A stretch of DNA of 64,000 bases, taken from contig NZ_LT559262.1 of NCBI RefSeq assembly GCF_900083545.1, forward strand, positions 2,389,673 to 2,453,672. The letters are read 5' to 3'. This stretch comes from Alistipes provencensis. Lineage in GTDB: Bacteria > Bacteroidota > Bacteroidia > Bacteroidales > Rikenellaceae. The notes under the pieces are model-generated. The model worked only from the letters and a program-made list of their open reading frames with translations. It searched no databases and was not told where the DNA came from. Of the stretch, positions 44,581 through 51,409 are shown piece by piece (positions within the stretch are counted from its first letter, which is position 1; the number at the start of each line of letters is the position of its first letter). The position numbers and the translations under genes were made by a program.

Positions 44581-45825
44581 ATGATTATGAAAAAAACACT
44601 GAAACTTCTTGCGATGGCACTGATGGCCGGCGCAATGTTCACCGCCTGCGGTGATGATGACAAGGGGGACGAACCGAAGCCGGGTCCCGGACCGACAATT
44701 GATGGTGTAACCGTCGACAACATGCTGAGCGGATCGGTGAAGGCCGGTTTCGCCGATGCGATCGAGATCATGGGCTCGGGCTTCGATCCGGCTCAGGACT
44801 GGGTTTACATCGGTTATGAGAAGGATGGCAAGACCGAATATGTGCGTATCACGGACGATGTGCTGACGATCAAGTCGAGCCGTATCTCGTTCGGCGTGAG
44901 CATCGATGCCGCATTCCTCGACAAGACTTTCAAGGTGTACCTCGACCGTGAGACGACGAAGATGGCGCTTACGAACGACCTGACTTTCACGATGCCTACC
45001 GTTGCCGAGGGGTACATTCCCGATCCTTATTTCCGGGCTACGCTGCGGTCGACGCACGATCAGCAGGGAAATAAGGAGATCGCTGCCATGTTCACCGCAT
45101 ACGGTCTGCTCGATGTCGCCAAGGCGGCCACAGTTAAGACGGTAAATATCTATGCCAGCTCGGCTACTTCGCTCGAAGGCATCGAACTGTTTACGGGGGC
45201 AACCCGATTGACCGGAAACGATGTTCCGTCCTTGAAAGTGGCCGATTTCTCGAAGTGGAAGAGTTCGGGTCCGATCTTTATCAATATGGAGCGTGCCACT
45301 GCTCTGGAAGAGGTGATCGGAGGTCCTTCGATCGGTCGTCTGGATTGCTATGACTGCGAGAAACTGACCAAAGTCGACATGCACCTCTCCCGTTGGCAGT
45401 ACAATTTCCAGTTGTTCAGTTCCGCTAACGGCGAATCGAATGTGAACTATCTCGATATCCGTAAACTGCGTACCGGTACTGAAAAGGGCGGCCCCGAGGA
45501 GGGGGAAGGTAAAGAAGGCTGGAAAGGCTATTGCCATGCTGAGACCGAATGGTGCCCGCTGCTGGCCGGTGCATGGTTCCGGATCGCCAACAACAGCCAT
45601 GTATTGGTAGACTATCAGTTCCTGCTCGACAAGTGGGGCGGAACGGGTGTTGACGGTTCGGGCTACAACTGCATCTACAGTGCTTGGACGCGCGGTGCGA
45701 CGATCGATGTCTATTCGTCGAAGGATATCACCAAGAAGCTGGGTACCGTTCCGATGTATAAGGACGATAACGGTGCGCTGACGCTGACGGGAGCCAACGG
45801 ATGGACTCCTTCAGAGACCGAATAG
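44581..45825 (+). CDS. TIG/leucine-rich-like surface lipoprotein 1 (putative glycan-binding)
   Basis: A 414-residue lipoprotein (MKKTLKLLAMALMAGAMFTAC then GDDDKGDEPKPGPGP linker). An IPT/TIG-like sandwich takes about 45-150 (LSGSVKAGFADAIEIMGSGF, DWVYIGYEKDGKTEYVRITD). A leucine-rich-like module follows (ATSLEGIELFTGATRLTG, LKVADFSKWKS, ALEEVIGGPSIGRLDCYDCEKLTKVDM). The C-terminal 80 residues include ILVDYQFLLDKW-type and YSSKDITKKLGTVPMYKD blocks shared with the next gene. Its place directly after susD fits a surface glycan-binding protein. The linker here lacks the poly-C tract found in its two paralogues. ATG at 44587 is an alternative start. Confidence 0.75.
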   Translation: MIMKKTLKLLAMALMAGAMFTACGDDDKGDEPKPGPGPTIDGVTVDNMLSGSVKAGFADAIEIMGSGFDPAQDWVYIGYEKDGKTEYVRITDDVLTIKSSRISFGVSIDAAFLDKTFKVYLDRETTKMALTNDLTFTMPTVAEGYIPDPYFRATLRSTHDQQGNKEIAAMFTAYGLLDVAKAATVKTVNIYASSATSLEGIELFTGATRLTGNDVPSLKVADFSKWKSSGPIFINMERATALEEVIGGPSIGRLDCYDCEKLTKVDMHLSRWQYNFQLFSSANGESNVNYLDIRKLRTGTEKGGPEEGEGKEGWKGYCHAETEWCPLLAGAWFRIANNSHVLVDYQFLLDKWGGTGVDGSGYNCIYSAWTRGATIDVYSSKDITKKLGTVPMYKDDNGALTLTGANGWTPSETE

Positions 45826-45864
45826 CATTTTAATTTAGGGGTGTCACTCCAATTTTTAGAAACG

Positions 45865-47196
45865 ATGAAACGAATTTTTGATTATTTCGCAATGGCGCTG
45901 TTGGTCGGTACGATGTCCACAGCCTGCGGCGGTGACGACGAAGGGTCGACCATCGTCGAGCCACCCCCCCCCGGGATTGATGTAACCGTCGAGAACAAAT
46001 TGAGCGGGTCCGTGAAAGCCGGCTTTGCCGATGCGATCGAGATCGTCGGCACGGGTTTCGATCCGGCTCAGGACTGGGTTTATATCGGTTATGAGAAGGA
46101 CGGCAAGACCGAATATGTACGCATCACGGACGATGTGCTGACGATCAAGTCGGGGCGCATTTCGTTCGGAGTGCCCATCACCGCCGGGTATCTCGGCGAG
46201 ACCTTCAAAGTTTATCTCGACCGGGCAGCGACAAAAATGGAGCTCACGAACGATCTGACCTTCACGATGCCGACCGTTGCCGAGGGATACATTCCCGATC
46301 CCGAGTTCCGTGCGACGCTTACCAATCCCGGGAAGGACGAGGGAAATCCCGAGATTGCGAAACTTTTCAATTCCTACGGCCTGCTCGATGTGGCTGCTGC
46401 CGCGCAGTTGAAAACGGGTTGCGTCGCAGGCGGCTACGCCCTGAACCTCTATAATTGCAAGGCCAAGTCGCTGGAGGGCATTGAGCTTTTCAAAAGCCTT
46501 CAGGGGACGATCGCCGCGTGGCTGATGCCGGAGATCGAGGTGATGGACCTTTCGAAATGGGAGGCTGCTCCGTCGGTCGGTTACTTTGCGTTCTTTGCGA
46601 ACGATGCCGGAGGCGGTCTGCCGAAGTTGAAGAAGTTTATCGGAGGTCCCGGTCTCTATGCGCTGCACCTTACCGGAGCCCCCGAGCTGGAGTACTGCGA
46701 TCTGTCCCGCTCGAAGTGGCTGTACAATGCTCAGGTGTATGCGAATAAGGAAGCGGATTATATCTACGATAACCTGACTTACCTCGATATCCGCAAGGAC
46801 CGTTCGGCTAAGGAGATGGGCGGTCCCGTCGAGAATGCGCCGGATCTGGGCTGGAAAGGCTATCCCAACTCGAAGGACGACAATCCGTCCGCGGAAAGCG
46901 CTTGGGTTCCTTTTGTCGGAAAAAGCTGGTTCGGAGTGGCGGACAACGCCCGGATTCTGGTCGATTATCAGTTCCTGCTCGACAAGTATTCGTATAATTC
47001 GGACGGCGGCTACGACGGCAAGACCTATGGCTACATGACGATCTACGATGCATGGAAACGCGGTGCGACGATCGAGGTCTACTCGTCGAAGGACAACTCC
47101 AAAAAACTGGGTACGGTCCCGATGTATAAGGACGCCGCCGATGCCCTCGGAGCCTGCGGAGTGGACAATGCATGGACGCCTGACGTGACCGAGTGA
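45865..47196 (+). CDS. TIG/leucine-rich-like surface lipoprotein 2, with C9 tract
   Basis: A 443-residue lipoprotein (MKRIFDYFAMALLVGTMSTAC then GGDDEGS). The linker EPPPPG is encoded by a nine-C run (45964-45972), in frame here. The TIG-like domain is nearly identical in places to the preceding gene (LSGSVKAGFADAIEIVGTGF, AQDWVYIGYEKDGKTEYVRITDDVLTIKS), then a leucine-rich-like module (KSLEGIELFKSLQG, IEVMDLSKWE) and the VDYQFLLDKY / YSSKDNSKKLGTVPMYKD end. Slippage of one C would truncate it just after the signal peptide. The frame also runs open 8 codons upstream, but the ATG at 45865 starts the signal. Confidence 0.75.
   Translation: MKRIFDYFAMALLVGTMSTACGGDDEGSTIVEPPPPGIDVTVENKLSGSVKAGFADAIEIVGTGFDPAQDWVYIGYEKDGKTEYVRITDDVLTIKSGRISFGVPITAGYLGETFKVYLDRAATKMELTNDLTFTMPTVAEGYIPDPEFRATLTNPGKDEGNPEIAKLFNSYGLLDVAAAAQLKTGCVAGGYALNLYNCKAKSLEGIELFKSLQGTIAAWLMPEIEVMDLSKWEAAPSVGYFAFFANDAGGGLPKLKKFIGGPGLYALHLTGAPELEYCDLSRSKWLYNAQVYANKEADYIYDNLTYLDIRKDRSAKEMGGPVENAPDLGWKGYPNSKDDNPSAESAWVPFVGKSWFGVADNARILVDYQFLLDKYSYNSDGGYDGKTYGYMTIYDAWKRGATIEVYSSKDNSKKLGTVPMYKDAADALGACGVDNAWTPDVTE
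45964..45972 (+). repeat. Poly-C tract (C9) in surface lipoprotein 2
   Basis: Nine C following CCA, about codon 33-36, just after the lipobox. In frame at C9. Confidence 0.9.
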
Positions 47197-47297
47197 TTTC
47201 TCTTTTCAAACCGGTGCGGTGACTTCCTTTCGGGGAAGCACCGTACCGGCTTTGGATAAACAACCGGATAGTAAAACCTGTAAAACAATTACCTGAA

Positions 47298-48563
47298 ATG
47301 AAATCTGCATTTAAATTTTTCGCCCTTTCCCTGCTGGCCGGGACGATGTTTGCCGCCTGCGGCGACGATAAAGAAGACACGGAAACTCCGCCACCCCCCC
47401 CCAACCCCATTGAAATTACCAACGAAGTAAAGGGTGTTATAAAAGCCGGTATCGCCGATGCGATCGTAATCACGGGCTCGGGATTCGATGATGTTCAGGA
47501 TTATGTCTATATCGCTTACGACAAGGATGGCACAACCGTCTATGATCGGGTCCCGAAAGATGTGCTGACGATAAAAGCCACCCGTATTTCATTCGGCGTG
47601 AACGTCGGTGCCGCTTATCTCGACAAGACGGTGAAGGTCTATCTCGACCGCCCGGGTTATGACAAAATCGCGATTTCGGGCGATATCACCTTCACGCTTC
47701 CGAGCGTTGAAGAGGGGTACATTCCCGATGTCGCCCTGCGCAGCGTGCTGGCCAATGCCGACCGGAATCCGAAAGTGAAATTTTCATCGCTGGGGCTGCT
47801 CGATGTCAATGCTGCCGCTGCGATGACTAATGCAGGCGGCTCTTTTGCGCTCGATCTGGCCGATTGTGCCGCTGTTTCGCTGGAAGGTATCGAACTCTTC
47901 AAGAGTCTGACGGGCGGCGTAGCCTGCTGGGGGATGCCCAACATCAAGGAGGTCGATCTTTCGAAGTGGGAGGCCAAGGGAATCGAGCTCTATTTCGAGC
48001 GCGCCGCCAGTCTTGAGAAGTTTGTCGGTCCTCCTTATGCCTACCGTATTCGCTGCTACGACAGCCCCAAACTGACCCATGTGGACGTGCACAACTGCGA
48101 CTGGCTCAGGTGGCTGGAGATCAGCAATTATGAGACCGGAGGCGGAATTGACGCACCTAATTCGGCTGTGACGTATCTCGATATCCGCCGCAACCAGTCC
48201 GGAATCTATGCAGGCACACCGACGAAGGTCGGAGAGATGGCGATGGTCTGGAACAATGCCAATCAGGGTTTCAATGTGGCCGACAACGCCACGATCCTGA
48301 TCGACTCGCATTTCCTGATCGAGCATACGCTGGAGGGTGCTTGGACGCCGATCTACAACGCGTGGAAAGACCGCGGTGCGACGATCAAGGTCTATTCGAC
48401 GATCGATCCCCACCGGGATGAGCTGCTGGGTACCGTTCCTTCCGTCAAGGAGATGCCCGATGCGCTGGCCAATGCAAACAAGAACGGGGATGGCTCTCCC
48501 GCGAACAAATGGCAGGTGGACGATCCTTATACGGAAAAGGACGAAGCTCCGGGTAATAAATAA
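47298..48563 (+). CDS. TIG/leucine-rich-like surface lipoprotein 3, with C9 tract
   Basis: A 421-residue lipoprotein (MKSAFKFFALSLLAGTMFAAC then GDDKEDTE). A PPPPPNP linker is encoded by a C9 run at 47394-47402. The TIG-like domain is more diverged (VIKAGIADAIVITGSGF, DYVYIAYDKDGTTVYDRVPKDVLTIKA), followed by SLEGIELFKSLTGG, IKEVDLSKWEAK and an acidic C-terminal tail. It closes the plus-strand transcript, with a terminator 24 bases later. Same putative surface glycan-binding role as its two tandem paralogues. Confidence 0.75.
   Translation: MKSAFKFFALSLLAGTMFAACGDDKEDTETPPPPPNPIEITNEVKGVIKAGIADAIVITGSGFDDVQDYVYIAYDKDGTTVYDRVPKDVLTIKATRISFGVNVGAAYLDKTVKVYLDRPGYDKIAISGDITFTLPSVEEGYIPDVALRSVLANADRNPKVKFSSLGLLDVNAAAAMTNAGGSFALDLADCAAVSLEGIELFKSLTGGVACWGMPNIKEVDLSKWEAKGIELYFERAASLEKFVGPPYAYRIRCYDSPKLTHVDVHNCDWLRWLEISNYETGGGIDAPNSAVTYLDIRRNQSGIYAGTPTKVGEMAMVWNNANQGFNVADNATILIDSHFLIEHTLEGAWTPIYNAWKDRGATIKVYSTIDPHRDELLGTVPSVKEMPDALANANKNGDGSPANKWQVDDPYTEKDEAPGNK
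47394..47402 (+). repeat. Poly-C tract (C9) in surface lipoprotein 3
   Basis: Nine C following CCA and preceding AACCCC, codons 33-35, just after the lipobox. In frame at C9; same sequence context as the tract in the preceding gene. Confidence 0.9.
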
Positions 48564-48586
48564 TTCTGACCTGCGGTCTGAATGTG

Positions 48587-48615
48587 CTCCCGTACCGAAA
48601 GGTGCGGGAGTTTTT
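48587..48615 (+). terminator. Terminator of the susCD-lipoprotein operon
   Basis: Stem CTCCCGTACC / GGTGCGGGAG (one T-G pair) with a GAAA tetraloop, followed by T5. Confidence 0.85.
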
Positions 48616-48688
48616 ATGGTCTATTGGCTTTCCGCCGCATTTCGCCGGGGGAGCAGGTTGGTGCCGCCGCTGCCGTCCCTCGCAAAAG

Positions 48689-48717
48689 AAGGGGCGCATC
48701 CGTCGGATGCGCCCCTT
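48689..48717 (-). terminator. Terminator after the MFS transporter gene
   Basis: A 14-bp arm AAGGGGCGCATCCG and its complement around a one-base centre (effective 3-base loop). On minus it is followed by TTCTTTTG. It lies 27 bases past the MFS stop. Confidence 0.75.
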
Positions 48718-48743
48718 GGTAGTAACCGGGAGATTTCCGGCGG

Positions 48744-49910
48744 TCAGGCTCTCTTCGAATGGGCGTTGATCGCGCCGATGAGGAATACCATGTAAAACCA
48801 TACGATGCTCAGGGCGATGATGGCGGCGCCCTGCGACCCGAACGAGTCGGTGATGACGCCCAGTATCGGCGGAATGACGGCGCCGCCCGCCACGCCGACG
48901 ATCAGCAGGGCCGAGACCTCGTTCGCCCGTTCGGGAACGCGCTGCATCGAGATCGAGAAGATGATCGAGAACAGATTGGCGTAACCGACTCCGAATACGG
49001 CGACGCAGGCCAGCACGGCCCAGAGCCCGTGGAAGAAGATCATGCCTACGAGACCTGCCAGTGCGACGAATACGCTGGCCGTGAAGAATTTGCGTTCGGG
49101 GAGCTTCATCAGCAGGATGCCGCCGAGGAATGCGCCCACCGTGCGTGCGAAGAAGTAGACGCTGTTGCCCATGCCGGCGTCCGTAAGCGGCAGGTTGCAG
49201 CGCTCCATCAGCAGCTTGGGGAAGGTGATGCCCATGCCCACGTCGACACCCACCAGTACGAGGATGCCGATGAAAAAGGCCACGATGTATTTGTCCTTGA
49301 GCAGCGAGAAGGTGTGTCCGATCGAGACGGCGGCGCCTTCGACCTTCTGTTCGGCGATCGGGGTCATCCAGAGCCAGACGAGGGCCAGCAGCGAGATGGC
49401 GGCATAGATCGGGAAGATCATCTTCCAGCCGAGGAAACTGCCCGTCACGGCGGCTGCGATGATCGGGCCGAGGAACGAGCTGACGGCCTTCACGAACTGT
49501 CCGAGGGTCAGCGTTCCGGTGAGTTTGTCCCCGGCGATGACGTTGGTCACCAGCGGGTTGAGCGACACCTGCAGCAGCGTGTTGCCGATGCCGATCAGGG
49601 CGAAGGCGATCAGCACGGCGGTGAAGTCGTAGGCGACGAGCGGGACGATCATCGCGGCCACATGCAGGGCGAAGCTCAGCAGGACGGTCTTTTTGCGGCC
49701 GATGCGGTTCATCAGCATGCCCGTGGGGATCGAGAGCAGGAAGAACCAGAGGAAGCAGGAGAGCGAGATGAGGTTGACCATCGTGTCGTTCATGCCCGCA
49801 AAGTCGTTCTTGACGTAGCTCGTCGAGACCCCGACGATGTCCACGAATCCCATGATGAAGAATCCGAACATCACGGGGAGGATCTTGCGCAGTGAAATTT
49901 CCTTGTTCAT
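48744..49910 (-). CDS. MFS sugar transporter (FHS/fucose-permease-like)
   Basis: A 388-residue inner-membrane carrier with about twelve helices. The loop MNRIGRKKTVLLSF after helix 2 is the MFS motif A. ALIGIGNTLLQVSLNPLVTNV in helix 4 resembles the FHS (fucose/glucose permease) branch, where Asn/Gln residues contact sugar. The second half contains NEVSALLIVGVAGGAVIPPILG. Substrate cannot be assigned. It lies 75 bases after the LacI gene, with a LacI-type operator in that gap, so it is probably the importer for the sugar sensed by the regulator, possibly a monosaccharide freed by the adjacent locus. Confidence 0.85.
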   Translation of the reverse strand: MNKEISLRKILPVMFGFFIMGFVDIVGVSTSYVKNDFAGMNDTMVNLISLSCFLWFFLLSIPTGMLMNRIGRKKTVLLSFALHVAAMIVPLVAYDFTAVLIAFALIGIGNTLLQVSLNPLVTNVIAGDKLTGTLTLGQFVKAVSSFLGPIIAAAVTGSFLGWKMIFPIYAAISLLALVWLWMTPIAEQKVEGAAVSIGHTFSLLKDKYIVAFFIGILVLVGVDVGMGITFPKLLMERCNLPLTDAGMGNSVYFFARTVGAFLGGILLMKLPERKFFTASVFVALAGLVGMIFFHGLWAVLACVAVFGVGYANLFSIIFSISMQRVPERANEVSALLIVGVAGGAVIPPILGVITDSFGSQGAAIIALSIVWFYMVFLIGAINAHSKRA

Positions 49911-49944
49911 TTGTCTGTTTTTTGGGTTACATGTATTTCGGTGA

Positions 49945-49966
49945 TTTACTTAATCGTTTAAGTTGG
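49945..49966 (-). promoter_or_regulatory. LacI-type operator between lacI-like and MFS genes
   Basis: TTTACTTAATCGTTTAAGT (49945-49963) is identical to the first 19 bases of the operator at 34157. It sits 35 bases upstream of the MFS start codon. Confidence 0.7.
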
Positions 49967-49984
49967 ACGGGCAAAAAAAGGGGC

Positions 49985-51010
49985 TCACTGGTCCCTGAAC
50001 TCCATCCGGCAGGGGAGCACCTTCGATTCGGGCACATATTCCCCCGCTGCGGGGTCGTTGGACTGGCGGATCTGGTTCAGGAGTATCCGCACGGCGTTGC
50101 TGCCGATCTCCTCGATCGGGAAATGGGCGATGTTCATCTTGGGCGCCAGTACGCGGAAGAGCGAGTCCTCGTGCATGCTGGCCAGACCCCAGTTGCCGTC
50201 GTTGATGTCGATGCCGCGGTCGTAGAAATAGCGCAGGGCCTCGATGGCGAGGATGTGCGTGGTGAAGAAGAACGCATCCACGTCGGGCACGGCGCTGAAA
50301 ATGCGGTCCAGCGTACTGTAAATGTTATCTTGGTAGTTGACGTAGGTCACCTCCCCGTAGAGGTCGGGATTGATGCGGATATGGGCGTCGGAGAGGGCGT
50401 TGGCATATCCCTCGCGGCGCATGTCCATCGTCAGCAGGTGGGGGTTGGTTGTGATGATGGCGATTTTGCGGAAACCCTTGTCGATCAGGTGCCGCACCAG
50501 TTTGTAGCTGCTCTCCTCGTTGTTGATGATGACGTAGTTGACGCGCATCTCGGGGAAATATCGGTCGAACAGCAGCACGGGGTAGTGGCTGTCCACCAGA
50601 CGGCTGATCTCGCGTTTCGATATTTTGGTGGGGGCGATGATCATGCCGTCGACCTTTTTCGAACGGAACAGGCGGATCATGGCGTTCTCGCGCTCGATCT
50701 CGGAGTTCGAGCTGGCGATCATCAGCGAATATCCCTCCTTTTCGGCCTCCGACTCGATCTGGTGGGCGATGTGGGCGTAAAAACTGTCCGATATGGAGGG
50801 GAGGATCAGGCCGATGGTCTTCGAAATTCCGGTGTTGAGGCTCCGGGCCAGCAGGTTGGGCTCGTAGGAGAGTTCCCGGGCGCAGGCGAACACCCGGTTC
50901 TGGGTCTCCGCGCTGATTCCTTTTTTATTGCCTTGTCCGGACAGCACCCACGAAACGGTCGTTTTCGAGAGGTTCAGTTTCCCGGCTATGTCTTTGAGCG
51001 ATACTCCCAC
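49985..51010 (-). CDS. LacI-family transcriptional regulator
   Basis: A 341-residue repressor. Helix-turn-helix and hinge at residues 3-60: SLKDIAGKLNLSKTTVSWVL, then RARELSYEPN-type (VFACARELSYEPNLLARSL). The periplasmic-binding-protein-like effector domain follows (TIGLILPSISDSFYAHIAHQ, KVDGMIIAPTKIS, VLLFDRYFP, INNEESSYKLVRHLIDKGFRKIAIIT). Homology begins at the GTG at 51010 (V-G-V-S-L-K-D). The frame is open 80 codons further upstream, but that stretch crosses the promoter and has no family match. It probably controls the MFS gene and, through an identical operator, the susCD operon. Confidence 0.9.
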   Translation of the reverse strand: MGVSLKDIAGKLNLSKTTVSWVLSGQGNKKGISAETQNRVFACARELSYEPNLLARSLNTGISKTIGLILPSISDSFYAHIAHQIESEAEKEGYSLMIASSNSEIERENAMIRLFRSKKVDGMIIAPTKISKREISRLVDSHYPVLLFDRYFPEMRVNYVIINNEESSYKLVRHLIDKGFRKIAIITTNPHLLTMDMRREGYANALSDAHIRINPDLYGEVTYVNYQDNIYSTLDRIFSAVPDVDAFFFTTHILAIEALRYFYDRGIDINDGNWGLASMHEDSLFRVLAPKMNIAHFPIEEIGSNAVRILLNQIRQSNDPAAGEYVPESKVLPCRMEFRDQ

Positions 51011-51014
51011 GATA

Positions 51015-51032
51015 TTACTTAAATAAGTGTAA
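51015..51032 (-). promoter_or_regulatory. Possible autoregulatory operator in the lacI-like leader
   Basis: TTACTTAAATAAGTGTAA contains ACTTA-AA-TAAGT symmetry and shares TTACTTAA with the two strong operators, but lacks their central CG. It lies between the -7 box and the GTG start. Confidence 0.4.
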
Positions 51033-51054
51033 CCAGATGTGTTGACATTTCTTA

Positions 51055-51062
51055 CAAAGATA
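51055..51062 (-). promoter_or_regulatory. Candidate promoter of the lacI-like gene, -7 element
   Basis: TATCTTTG on the minus strand, exact TAnnTTTG. Initiation near 51048 supports the downstream GTG at 51010 as the start rather than any upstream ATG. Confidence 0.65.
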
Positions 51063-51409
51063 AAATATATTCTGCATTTAACAAATAAAAAATAGTGAAA
51101 AAAATGCCTTTCTTTTTCCCTTTCGGATACATTGTCCCGGGTGTGTCCGATCAATTTTTGTGCCTTGCTGTTTCGGCTCTTTCCGACTTCGGCCCGCGGG
51201 GGAGGGCTGAGGGGCTTTCCGAGTGTCAAAAATAAAACTTTTAAGGTCATTAATCGAAAGCAGGGGGCCCGATAAATTGCTATTTTTGTATAAATACCCG
51301 AGGTCGGAAATATGTTTGCTTTTCCGTTTCAGAACAGCGAAATGCGGATAAGATCCGCGGTGTGTCCGACGGAACTCCGGCCGAGGGACCCTAAAACCGG
51401 CAAAAAACA
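51063..51409. other. Divergent control region before the GH78-fucO-GH106 operon
   Basis: About 350 gene-free bases. AT-rich near the LacI promoter, then a GC-rich middle with a GGCCCGCGGG palindrome near 51192, and the plus-strand promoter box at 51281. No RNA gene recognised. Confidence 0.55.
51281..51288 (+). promoter_or_regulatory. Candidate promoter of the GH78-fucO-GH106 operon, -7 element
   Basis: TATTTTTG fits TAnnTTTG; initiation near 51295 gives a leader of about 115 nt. Confidence 0.55.

Noticed and set aside
51011..51250. An 80-residue N-terminal extension of the LacI-family regulator.
   Set aside because: It spans the predicted promoter and shows no homology; the helix-turn-helix normally begins within the first few residues, matching the GTG at 51010.
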